Shown here piece after piece: positions 5,634 to 13,014 of a stretch of DNA of 23,135 bases (positions within the stretch are counted from its first letter, which is position 1; each line of letters begins with the position of its first letter). The notes under the pieces are model-generated. The model ran no database searches. It was not told the DNA's origin and saw only the letters and a program-made list of their open reading frames with translations. Both the position numbers and the translations under genes were made by a program. This DNA comes from a virus: positions 1 to 23,135 of IMG/VR virus record IMGVR_UViG_3300025671_000556; one strand, written 5' to 3'.

Positions 5634-5654
5634 ATAAATATAGGAGAAAGCTAT

Positions 5655-6206
5655 ATGTCATTATTTGAAGATACGAAGAAAAGCATCGATGACTTTAAAC
5701 AGTCAGGCGATGATCGATTACGAACTTTAGGAGAGCGTTGTGAGGATCTTGAAGAAGTACGTGAAGATATAAAGACAGCGAAAGCAAAACTAAAAGCTTT
5801 GGAAGAAGATCAATTCAAATTAGAAAATGAATCTATTCCAACATTGCTAGAGGAATTGAATATGAAGTCTGTCACACTTACAACAGGAACAAAAGTTTCT
5901 GTAGAAGAAGTGTATAAGGCACACATAAGTGAAGACAATAAAGCCGATGCGTTTGCATGGTTAAGAGAAAATGGGTTTGACGATATAATTAAAAATGATA
6001 TTGTCGTGACCTTTGGAAGAGGAGAAGAAGACAATGCTACTGATTTGTATCAGAGATTGCGCGATGAAGGGCAAGCTCCAATACAGAAGAGCGGTGTTCA
6101 TGCCTCTACCTTAAAAGCTTTTGTTAAGGAGCAAATACAAAAAGGTGTTGATTTGCCCCAAGACAAATTTGGTGTCTATGTAACCAACAAAGTGAAAATC
6201 ACATAG
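5655..6206 (+). CDS. Conserved phage protein with N-terminal coiled coil, 183 aa
   Basis: Residues about 25-70 form a charged heptad-rich coiled coil (EEVREDIKTAKAKLKALEED and onward), followed by a compact C-terminal domain with FAWLRENGFDDIIKNDIVVT, then STLKAFVKEQIQKGVDLPQD and the end KFGVYVTNKVKIT. This C-terminal pattern (WLRENG-x-x-D-I-I-K-N, T-L-K-A-F-V, D-x-F-G-x-Y-V) recurs in proteins beside phage SSB and DNA polymerase genes, but I know of no assigned function. AGGAGAAAGCT precedes the ATG. It lies 28 bases before the SSB-like gene, so a role as a replication or recombination partner of SSB is a reasonable guess. Confidence 0.75.
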   Translation: MSLFEDTKKSIDDFKQSGDDRLRTLGERCEDLEEVREDIKTAKAKLKALEEDQFKLENESIPTLLEELNMKSVTLTTGTKVSVEEVYKAHISEDNKADAFAWLRENGFDDIIKNDIVVTFGRGEEDNATDLYQRLRDEGQAPIQKSGVHASTLKAFVKEQIQKGVDLPQDKFGVYVTNKVKIT

Positions 6207-6234
6207 TGAAACTTGAAAACTGAAAGAGGAAATT

Positions 6235-7029
6235 ATGGCGAAGAATGCTATGACGACTAAGAAAGAAACAAAAGAGGTAGCACAGGTTATCCCTTTTGAA
6301 AACTTTGGATCAATGGGTTTTGATACTATTGATACACAAGACTACGCTACACCAAGGCTTAAAGCTTTGATGGCATTATCTCCAGAGGTACAGGATGAGA
6401 CTGTTCCTGGAGCAAAGGCTGGCATGATATATAACAGCGTGACAGAAGAATTGTACAGTGGTGAAACTGGCATTCGTGTAATCCCTTGTGGCTTCGCAAG
6501 AGAATACGTTGAATGGTCTAACATCGGTACAGGATCTAATGCACCTGTTAATGTCTATCCCGCAACTTCAGATATTCTCTCACAAACAACGAGAGACAAT
6601 ATGAATAAAGATAGACTGGAGAATGGTAATTACATTGAAACATGTGCTAATCATTTTCTCTATGTTCTAAATGACAACGAGACATCTTCAGGAATGTTAG
6701 GTGCACCTTGTGTTATCACACTCAAATCAACAGGGTATAAACGAAGTAAGAAATTTAATTCTCTTATTCGTTCCGTGATCCCTTCTGCGTGGCCAATGTT
6801 TTCTGGTATCTTTAAAGTTACCACAACAAAACAGAAAAACGACAAAGGAACGTGGCACTCTTTTGATTTCGCTTTCGATCGATTACTTGATCAAGGTAAT
6901 GAAAAGGACATTGCAATCTTTAATTCTGCGAAAACTTTTGCTGAAACCGTTTCAAAGGGTGAGGCTAAAGTATCACAGGAAAGAGGAGAAGGCAATGCGA
7001 CTACAACGGAAGAAGCTGTTCCGTTTTAG
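6235..7029 (+). CDS. Phage single-stranded DNA-binding protein, 264 aa
   Basis: The protein resembles the putative SSBs of marine podoviruses: an N-terminal disordered Lys/Thr stretch, the block YATPRLKALMALSPEVQDE, AKAGMIYNSVTEELY and a beta-rich core with GFAREYVEW and GAPCVITLKSTG. The C-terminal 30 residues are Gly/Glu/Thr-rich and end in EEAVPF. A flexible acidic tail ending in an aromatic residue is a hallmark of SSBs (E. coli SSB ends DDDIPF, T7 gp2.5 ends in DDF) and is the docking site for replication partners. AGAGGAAATT precedes the ATG. A strong terminator follows before the primase gene, so SSB may be expressed at a higher level than the downstream enzymes. Assignment rests on family resemblance and the tail, not on an OB-fold proven here. 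Confidence 0.75.
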   Translation: MAKNAMTTKKETKEVAQVIPFENFGSMGFDTIDTQDYATPRLKALMALSPEVQDETVPGAKAGMIYNSVTEELYSGETGIRVIPCGFAREYVEWSNIGTGSNAPVNVYPATSDILSQTTRDNMNKDRLENGNYIETCANHFLYVLNDNETSSGMLGAPCVITLKSTGYKRSKKFNSLIRSVIPSAWPMFSGIFKVTTTKQKNDKGTWHSFDFAFDRLLDQGNEKDIAIFNSAKTFAETVSKGEAKVSQERGEGNATTTEEAVPF

Positions 7030-7039
7030 GTAGCGAAGA

Positions 7040-7093
7040 GGGGGCTCCAATCCTCAGTTAAGGGTTATCTGTGGGGAGCCTCCTTTTATTTTT
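7040..7093 (+). terminator. Intrinsic terminator between SSB and primase genes
   Basis: GGGGGCTCC (7040-7048) pairs with GGAGCCTCC (7075-7083) in a nine-pair stem with one G-U. The enclosed 26 bases can extend it (7052-7057 with 7069-7074, one mismatch). TTTTATTTTT follows (7084-7093). Its place inside the replication operon suggests partial termination that lowers primase, helicase and polymerase relative to SSB. Confidence 0.8.
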
Positions 7094-7103
7094 AAAGGGT
7101 GTT

Positions 7104-8699
7104 ATGAACGTAGAAAAATTTATAGAAATATTTTCAGGATTAGAAAGAGCCTATGGTTCTTATGAGCCTGATGGAAATGTAAGATCGGATGGTAAAAAAG
7201 GTGGCAAAGCTTTTATTAACAAACGATTAGTTACAGAAGAATTATGGGTTAATCATTTACAAGGAAAACAAAGTTTAGGAATTATACCAATCACAGACAA
7301 CTCTACTTGCAGGTGGGGATGTATTGATATTGATGTGTATGAAGGATTTGACCACAGCATATTAATTAAACAAATAGAAAAAAATAAATTACCTGTTGTT
7401 GTTTGCAGATCAAAGAGTGGCGGTGCACATATATTTATTTTTACTACTGAACCAATCTCTGCAAAACTAATGCGATTAAAACTTCACGAGTTTAGAGCTC
7501 TTCTTAATTACGGCGATGCAGAAGTTTTTCCAAAACAAACAGAACTGGATACAGAGAGAGGGGACACAGGTAACTTTTTAAACCTTCCTTATTTTGATGG
7601 AGATAGATCGGTGCGTTATGGTTTTAACGAAAAAGCTGAATCACTATCAGTAGATGAGTTTATAGATTTTGTTCAAACAAAAATAATTTCAGAGAAAGAT
7701 TTAAAATCATTTAAGTTAAAGAAAAGAAAAACAAAAGAAGAGCCAGAAGGTTTATTAGCAGATGGTCCACCTTGTTTACAAGGCTTGGCTCAAGATAAAA
7801 TTCAAAAAGGAATGCGCAATGAATGTATGTTTCAATATTCTGTATATGCAAAAAAGAAATGGGCAAATGAAAACTGGCAAAGTAAGGTGCACAGTTTTAA
7901 CACATTAGAAAACTTTACAGAAATCTTAGACTACAGAGAAACTGATACCGTTATCAAAGAACAAGAGAAAAAAGATTACGGATATAAATGTAAAACAGAA
8001 CCATTTAAGGGACGATGCAATAGAACAGAATGTCGTTCTCGTAAGTGGGGCATTGGTGATTTCTTTGAACCACAGATTTCTGGTTTACAAAAATATGAAA
8101 CAGATGATCCTCAATGGTATTTAAATTTTACAATTTATACTGATGAAGGAGAAGAAGTTAGACGAATTAAATGCAACACGGAAGAATTATTTGATCAAAG
8201 AAAATTTAGAAAAAAGTGTATGGATGTTTTAACCGTGTTGCCTGATGCGATGGGTGGAGACGACTGGACTAAAAAACTACAGACGTTGATGGCTGATGCA
8301 GATGTAATTAAAATGGAAGAAGAAATATCTAAAGGTGGTCAGTTTGATCAACACTTAAAATCTTTCTTAACAGATCAAGGTATCTCTGATGATGTAAGAG
8401 ATCTATTAGTTGGTAATCCTGTTCGTAAAAGAATTAATATTAAGAATGACGAAGATCAAACAGAAGAGATCGATGCTATTTTGTTTAATCCAAAAGATGT
8501 TGTTGATTATTGCACAAAGAAAAAATTTACAGCGCTAGATCAGACAAGAATGATATTAAGAATAAAAGAATCTTTTAAAGGGGATAGTCATAAACTTAGT
8601 GTCGATAATAATAAAAAATATGTTTGGTTTGTTCCTGATGATTTTCAAAAACCTAAAGATATCGAGATACCAGACATGAAGAAAGCGGAACCGTTTTGA
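7104..8699 (+). CDS. AEP-superfamily primase with PriL-like cysteine domain, 531 aa
   Basis: The N-terminal half is an archaeo-eukaryotic primase (PrimPol-type, close to the TOTE/phage group). Motif I CIDIDVY gives the metal-binding D75 and D77, motif II CRSKSGGAHIFIF gives the nucleotide-binding S105/H109, and motif III lies around DAEVFPKQTELD followed by GNFLNLPYF. Residues about 221-320 carry PPCLQGL (C224), RNECMFQYSVY, then YGYKCK (C296), GRC (C305) and TEC (C310), a four-cysteine arrangement like the iron-sulphur domain of PriL. The protein ends in KKAEPF, similar to an SSB tip. The start is ATG 7104 after AAAGGG; an upstream in-frame GTG (7071) lies inside the terminator. It would make primers for the downstream PolA and shares a four-base TTGA overlap with the UvrD-like helicase gene. 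Confidence 0.85.
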   Translation: MNVEKFIEIFSGLERAYGSYEPDGNVRSDGKKGGKAFINKRLVTEELWVNHLQGKQSLGIIPITDNSTCRWGCIDIDVYEGFDHSILIKQIEKNKLPVVVCRSKSGGAHIFIFTTEPISAKLMRLKLHEFRALLNYGDAEVFPKQTELDTERGDTGNFLNLPYFDGDRSVRYGFNEKAESLSVDEFIDFVQTKIISEKDLKSFKLKKRKTKEEPEGLLADGPPCLQGLAQDKIQKGMRNECMFQYSVYAKKKWANENWQSKVHSFNTLENFTEILDYRETDTVIKEQEKKDYGYKCKTEPFKGRCNRTECRSRKWGIGDFFEPQISGLQKYETDDPQWYLNFTIYTDEGEEVRRIKCNTEELFDQRKFRKKCMDVLTVLPDAMGGDDWTKKLQTLMADADVIKMEEEISKGGQFDQHLKSFLTDQGISDDVRDLLVGNPVRKRINIKNDEDQTEEIDAILFNPKDVVDYCTKKKFTALDQTRMILRIKESFKGDSHKLSVDNNKKYVWFVPDDFQKPKDIEIPDMKKAEPF

Positions 8700-10234
8700 C
8701 CACTAAAAAAATATTCGGACCTCCTGGCACAGGTAAGACACATACTCTTTTAAGTATTGTAGAAGAAGCTTTAGATAATGGAATAGAACCAAATAAAATT
8801 GGATACTTTTCTTTTACACAAAAAGCAGCGAAGGAAGCTATCTCGCGAGCCGTGGACCGTTTTCCACAATACGATAAAAAAGATTTTAAATATTTTAGAA
8901 CGTTACATAGTTTAGCATACATAGAGCTTGGTCTTGGAAATGATTCAATGATGGATGATGATGATTACAAAGAGCTCTCTGATAAATTAAATATAAAAGT
9001 TTCTAATCCTAATCAAAAACTAAAACAGTATGGGGTGAGTTGGCAAGATGATGCGTATTTACAGGTTTATGATTTATCGCGTATTAAACAAGTCAGCCTT
9101 GAACATCAATTCATGCAACCTGACACACCGTTTTTAAAAGACGGAGAAATTAAATTAAGAAAAATTGCTCGGGGTTTTGAACGGTATAAAAAAGATAACA
9201 AATTCATGGACTTCACCGACATGATTATAGAGTACACAAAAAGAAAAGTGACTCCTCGTTTTGAAGTTTTAATTATCGATGAGGCGCAAGATCTTAGTAG
9301 CATTCAGTGGGATCTGGTTGAACTACTATCACGTTCTTCTAAATCTGTTTACATTGCCGGGGATGATGACCAAGCAGTTTTTAAATGGGCGGGCGCAAGC
9401 CCAGAAAGATTTCTTAGATTAAAAGGTGAGCAAGTTATTTTAAATCAATCGTACCGTGTTCCGTTAGCCGTGCAAGAGAAAGCGGTAAACATTATAAATA
9501 GAATTCCTGAGAATGAACGCGTTATGAAAAATTGGAACCCTCGTGATTTTCAAGGACTTTACAAAAAACACAATTTTGTTTTCTTTAATAATTTTAATTT
9601 ACATAATAATGATTGGTTGATTTTAGCCAGAACAAAATATCATTTAGATAATGTAGAAAAAGAATTAAAAAAAACAGGAGTATTTTATTCTCGTTACGAT
9701 AAAAAATCTATTTCTGATCGACTGTTAAACGCAATTATTTCATGGACTGATGTTTCAAGAGGCAAATCAGTGTCTCTAAAATCAGTGAAAGATATGTATA
9801 GTTACATGAAAGTAGACGAAGACGTTGCGCATGGGTTTAAAACAATGCCTAGAGCATCAGATACAGCGCAATACACATATGAAGATCTAAAAAATAACTA
9901 TGGATTACTCGCAAAAAAAGATATGATATGGCGAGAATCAATGTCTGACATATCAGACAGTAAAGCACAGTACGTAAAAAAGATGTTGGAGAATAAACAA
10001 AACTTAAAAAAAGATCCTGATGTACGCCTCTCTACTATACACGCTTCAAAAGGCGGGCAAGCATCAAACGTATTATTATTTTCTGACACGTCTTCAAAAG
10101 CGGACGAAGCTTACAGACGAAATAAGAGTGATGAAAGAAGAGTTTTTTATGTAGGAATGACAAGAGCAAAAGAACAACTGCACGTAGTTCGTTCAGAAAC
10201 AATGTATGAGTTTGGAGAATTGTTTTGGAGTTAA
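8696..10234 (+). CDS. UvrD/Rep-like superfamily 1 DNA helicase, 512 aa (TTG start)
   Basis: A complete SF1A helicase motif set is present: Walker A GPPGTGKT (8-15), motif Ia YFSFTQKAAKEA, motif II IIDEAQD (D195/E196), motif III VYIAGDDDQAVFKWAGA (Q226), motif IV LNQSYRVP, motif V VRLSTIHASKGGQASNVLL and motif VI RRVFYVGMTRAKEQLHVV. At 512 residues it is shorter than cellular UvrD (about 720) because the 1B/2B insertions are reduced, as in phage Dda-like and pelagiphage helicases. It probably unwinds DNA ahead of PolA or displaces proteins. The only start that keeps Walker A is TTG 8696-8698, overlapping the primase TGA as TTGA; the next Met is near residue 85. Confidence 0.9.
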   Translation: MTTKKIFGPPGTGKTHTLLSIVEEALDNGIEPNKIGYFSFTQKAAKEAISRAVDRFPQYDKKDFKYFRTLHSLAYIELGLGNDSMMDDDDYKELSDKLNIKVSNPNQKLKQYGVSWQDDAYLQVYDLSRIKQVSLEHQFMQPDTPFLKDGEIKLRKIARGFERYKKDNKFMDFTDMIIEYTKRKVTPRFEVLIIDEAQDLSSIQWDLVELLSRSSKSVYIAGDDDQAVFKWAGASPERFLRLKGEQVILNQSYRVPLAVQEKAVNIINRIPENERVMKNWNPRDFQGLYKKHNFVFFNNFNLHNNDWLILARTKYHLDNVEKELKKTGVFYSRYDKKSISDRLLNAIISWTDVSRGKSVSLKSVKDMYSYMKVDEDVAHGFKTMPRASDTAQYTYEDLKNNYGLLAKKDMIWRESMSDISDSKAQYVKKMLENKQNLKKDPDVRLSTIHASKGGQASNVLLFSDTSSKADEAYRRNKSDERRVFYVGMTRAKEQLHVVRSETMYEFGELFWS

Positions 10235-10416
10235 AAGAATTTAAAAAACATACAAGAACAACTCTGCGCGGTGTTCAAGAATGCCTATATAAACTGCCCC
10301 AACTTAAACGTCCTGATGTTGAGCGCTATCTAAAATTGGCGGTATTAGATTTGCAACTCGTGCTTAATGAAATACGGGCGTTGGAAAGTAAACATGGCGA
10401 AGAAAAAAAGAAGTAA
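10225..10416 (+). CDS. Small helical protein between helicase and polymerase, 63 aa (TTG start)
   Basis: A basic, all-helical protein with two amphipathic helices (roughly residues 3-24 and 28-54) and a Lys-rich end EEKKK. No family is recognised. TTG 10225 is the start, with GGAG eight bases upstream; it overlaps the helicase end by ten bases. The 3' end overlaps the polymerase start by 23 bases, so translation of the two may be linked. Its location between helicase and polymerase genes suggests a replisome accessory role, which is inference only. Confidence 0.6.
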   Translation: MELKEFKKHTRTTLRGVQECLYKLPQLKRPDVERYLKLAVLDLQLVLNEIRALESKHGEEKKK

Positions 10417-12295
10417 AAGCACTTTACAAATTCCATTCCCGGAATTTAATTTTAAAAGAGAATTAGATTGGGCTCCTCCAGAATCTCTCCCCGATTTATC
10501 TGATGCAAAAGAAATAGCAATTGATTTAGAAACAAGAGACAATGGTTTAGGTTCTGGTGTTGGTCCTGGTTGGGCTACTAAAAATGGATATCCAATAGGT
10601 ATAGCCGTAGCCGTTGAAGGATGGAAAGGATATTTTCCTATTGCCCATGAAGGTGGTGGGAACATGGATAAAAATTTAGTTCTTCGTTACATGAAAGAAA
10701 TTTTAAAACTACCTTGTGATAAAGTTTTTCATAATGCTATTTATGATGTTGGTTGGATGCATGCTTTAGATCTGCAAGTAAATGGTCGTATTATAGACAC
10801 ATTGATTGCCGCTCCATTAGTTGATGAAAACAGATATCGTTACACTCTTGATGATTTAGGAAAAGAATATGTTGGAGAGAAAAAATCACAACACGATTTA
10901 TATGAGGCCGCAAAAGAATGGGGGGTAAATCCAAAAACAGAAATGTGGAGACTTCCTCCAATGTACGTTGGCCCTTATGCTGAACAAGATGCGGCTTTGA
11001 CGTTAAAGCTATGGGGCGCTTTAAAAACAAAAATTATACAAGATGATTTATTAGATGTTTTTAAATTGGAGTCTGACTTATTCCCTGTATTATTTGAAAT
11101 GAAAAAACAAGGAGTACGCATTGACTTGGATAAAGCGGAAGCTACAAAAAAAGATTTGTATAAACAAGAGCAAGGAATTCTTAAAAAGATTCATGACATC
11201 TCTGGCATGCATGTTGATATATGGGCAGCAGCTTCTGTTGCAAAAGCTTTCGATGCTCAAGGAATTGAGTATGATAAAACTGAAAAAACAAAACAAGCAA
11301 AATTGGATAAAGAGTTTTTGGTATCTCATCCTAGTGATTTGGCTAGGTTGGTTGTTAGGGCTCGTGAGATTAATAAAGCGAGAACCACCTTCATCGATAG
11401 TATACTCAAGCATTCGCACAGAGGGAGGATTTTCGCTGAGGTTAACCAAATGCGTAACGAGCAAGGAGGAACTATATCAGGACGTCTTTCCATGCAAAAC
11501 CCGAACTTACAACAAATCCCAGCAAGAGACGAAGAGATAGGTCCATTAATTAGAAGTTTATTTATTCCTGAAGAAGGAACGACATGGGGGTGTTTTGATT
11601 ATTCGCAACAGGAACCGCGATTGTTAGTTCATTATGCATCTGTCTTAAAACAAGAAGGTTCTGAAACATTAGTAAATGGATACCGTGAGGGTGATATTGA
11701 TTTTCATCAAGTAGTTGCAGATATGGCGGGCATAAAACGTAAGCAAGCTAAAACAATTAATCTTGGTATGATGTACGGTATGGGTAAAGCAAAACTAGCT
11801 GATCAATTAAATTTAAGTTTAAGGGAGGCGGAAGAACTCTTTACTAAATATCATTCCAATGTTCCTTTTGTTCGAGCAATTAGTAGACGAGCAATGAAAC
11901 TAGCGGGGGACAGAGGATATATTAGAACGTTAAAAGGTCGTAAGTGTCGTTTTGATTTATGGGAACCTTTAGAATTTGGTGCAGGCTTGCCTTTACCAAG
12001 AAATGAAGCCGCCGCTAAGTATGGTGGATTTAGCCAGTTAAAAAGAGGTTGGACATACAAAGCGTTAAACAGATTAATACAAGGAGGTTCAGCTGATCAA
12101 ACAAAACAAGCGATGGTGTCTTTGTATGATGAAGGATTTTTACCTATGATACAAGTTCATGATGAAGTTGATATTTCTGTGGAGAACGAAAAGCAAGCGG
12201 AAAAGATAAAAGAAATCATGCAAACATGCGTGGAATTAAATGTTCCTAGTGTAGTTGATTATGAAAAAGGCGCATCGTGGGGCGAGATCAAATAG
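10394..12295 (+). CDS. polA: Family A DNA polymerase with 3'-5' exonuclease, 633 aa
   Basis: The N-terminal proofreading domain has Exo I IAIDLETRD (D44/E46), Exo II HNAIYDVGW (N114/D118) and Exo III YAEQDAALT (Y195/D199). The polymerase domain has SGRLSMQNPNLQQIPAR, motif A CFDYSQQEPRLLVHYA (catalytic D402), motif B RKQAKTINLGMMYGM and motif C QVHDEVDI (D590/E591). There is no 5'-nuclease domain, as usual in phages. Leu457 occupies the position of E. coli Phe762, a feature of one large group of marine phage polymerases. Motif A has QEP where most have IEL. The start is ATG 10394 (GGAAAG upstream); an ATG at 10367 would add nine residues inside the overlapping gene. The gene ends WGEIK, and a similar tail is repeated just downstream (12277-12375). 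Confidence 0.93.
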   Translation: MAKKKRSKSTLQIPFPEFNFKRELDWAPPESLPDLSDAKEIAIDLETRDNGLGSGVGPGWATKNGYPIGIAVAVEGWKGYFPIAHEGGGNMDKNLVLRYMKEILKLPCDKVFHNAIYDVGWMHALDLQVNGRIIDTLIAAPLVDENRYRYTLDDLGKEYVGEKKSQHDLYEAAKEWGVNPKTEMWRLPPMYVGPYAEQDAALTLKLWGALKTKIIQDDLLDVFKLESDLFPVLFEMKKQGVRIDLDKAEATKKDLYKQEQGILKKIHDISGMHVDIWAAASVAKAFDAQGIEYDKTEKTKQAKLDKEFLVSHPSDLARLVVRAREINKARTTFIDSILKHSHRGRIFAEVNQMRNEQGGTISGRLSMQNPNLQQIPARDEEIGPLIRSLFIPEEGTTWGCFDYSQQEPRLLVHYASVLKQEGSETLVNGYREGDIDFHQVVADMAGIKRKQAKTINLGMMYGMGKAKLADQLNLSLREAEELFTKYHSNVPFVRAISRRAMKLAGDRGYIRTLKGRKCRFDLWEPLEFGAGLPLPRNEAAAKYGGFSQLKRGWTYKALNRLIQGGSADQTKQAMVSLYDEGFLPMIQVHDEVDISVENEKQAEKIKEIMQTCVELNVPSVVDYEKGASWGEIK

Positions 12296-12375
12296 TAAAT
12301 AAACGTTGCACGCGTTGTAATACACATACAAAAGTAGATTGTGAGATAGGTCCTTCTTGGGGTGAAGTAAAGTGA
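12277..12375 (+). CDS. Tiny ORF resembling a second PolA C-terminus, 32 aa
   Basis: From GTG 12277, in another frame over the last polymerase codons, runs a 32-codon frame containing KRCTRCNTHTK and ending VDCEIGPSWGEVK. The last 13 residues match the PolA end VDYEKGASWGEIK at nine positions, and GPSWGE tails are typical of phage PolA proteins. Nearly every shared codon differs at its third base, so this is not a recent copy. The TGA at 12373-12375 overlaps the endonuclease VII GTG as GTGA, the coupling style of real genes here. It could be the leftover 3' end of a former resident polymerase gene, or a short translated leader with cysteines C11, C14 and C22. Which of these is true is open. 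Confidence 0.45.
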   Translation: MGRDQIVNKRCTRCNTHTKVDCEIGPSWGEVK

Positions 12376-12803
12376 TCAAACAAGAAAGAAATAGACGTTA
12401 TAGAGCTACAAAAAAAGGTAGAAAAAAACATAACGAAGTAAATAAGAAATACATTGATAGATTAAAACAAACAGAAGAAGGTAGAATTACCCTTAAGCTA
12501 CGCAAAATTAAAGCAATGTATAACGAAAAAACTTCATTGTGGTGGTTAAAAAAGAAACCTATATGCGAGATTTGTGGTAAAAAATTTAAAGAAAAAGCTC
12601 CAAAAAGAACTAAAAATAATAAACCTAATTTTTTAAAAGAGCTTGTAATAGATCACGATCACAAGAATAAACATAAGGATTTTAAGAAAAACCCTAATTT
12701 ATTACCAAGAGGACTGCTTTGTAACCCCTGTAATATGATGCTCGGTATTATAAAAGATGATATCAAAATACTAAAATCATCTATAAAATACTTGAATGAT
12801 TAA
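12372..12803 (+). CDS. Recombination endonuclease VII-like Holliday junction resolvase, 143 aa
   Basis: The C-terminal 80 residues match the endonuclease VII (T4 gp49) family: zinc-binding C65/C68 (CEICGKKF) and C117/C120 (CNPC), the catalytic ELVIDHDHK block (D94/H95, D96/H97), RGLLCNPCN with N121, and a helical LGIIKDD tail to IKYL. The first 60 residues are a Lys/Arg-rich helical extension, probably DNA-binding. T4 endonuclease VII resolves branched DNA before packaging; related HNH proteins also act as free-standing homing nucleases, and the extension plus the rearranged polymerase tail just upstream make that a live alternative. The start is GTG 12372, overlapping the tiny upstream ORF as GTGA, with GGGGTGA ahead of it. 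Confidence 0.85.
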   Translation: MIKQERNRRYRATKKGRKKHNEVNKKYIDRLKQTEEGRITLKLRKIKAMYNEKTSLWWLKKKPICEICGKKFKEKAPKRTKNNKPNFLKELVIDHDHKNKHKDFKKNPNLLPRGLLCNPCNMMLGIIKDDIKILKSSIKYLND

Positions 12804-13014
12804 AATATGGTTATTAATTTCTATGGTGTCCATGCCTGGCATGCCTTCCGTTAAACATACGGCTGAACTTTGGTTTGATGAACCTAAGTGTGAAGCTAGA
12901 CGCGTTGATATAGAAAATGTTTTATATGATGCTGCGGCAGAACAAGGAATTAATCCTGTATATATTGAAACATGGTGCCTTGAATCAAATATGTTTGTAA
13001 TGAGCCCTACTTAA
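12796..13014 (+). CDS. Small secreted or membrane-anchored hypothetical protein, 72 aa
   Basis: A hydrophobic N-terminus (MIKIWLLISMVSMPGMP) looks like a signal peptide or signal anchor, followed by about 50 polar residues with two cysteines (C32 and C61) that could form a disulphide in the periplasm. No family is recognised. It overlaps the endonuclease VII gene by eight bases and lacks a clear Shine-Dalgarno, so translation probably depends on re-initiation. It is the last gene of the rightward replication block; its TAA overlaps the stop of the convergent leftward membrane-protein gene by four bases. A lysis or superinfection-exclusion role is conceivable but unsupported. Confidence 0.6.
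   Translation: MIKIWLLISMVSMPGMPSVKHTAELWFDEPKCEARRVDIENVLYDAAAEQGINPVYIETWCLESNMFVMSPT

Noticed and set aside
11121-11540. Long alternative frames inside the polymerase gene (both strands)
   Set aside because: They lie fully within polA, which has all exonuclease and polymerase motifs in order; the alternative products show no family features.
10394-12295. Intein or intron in polA suggested by the tail duplication
   Set aside because: The polymerase is uninterrupted from Exo I to motif C with normal spacing, and there are no intein splice motifs.
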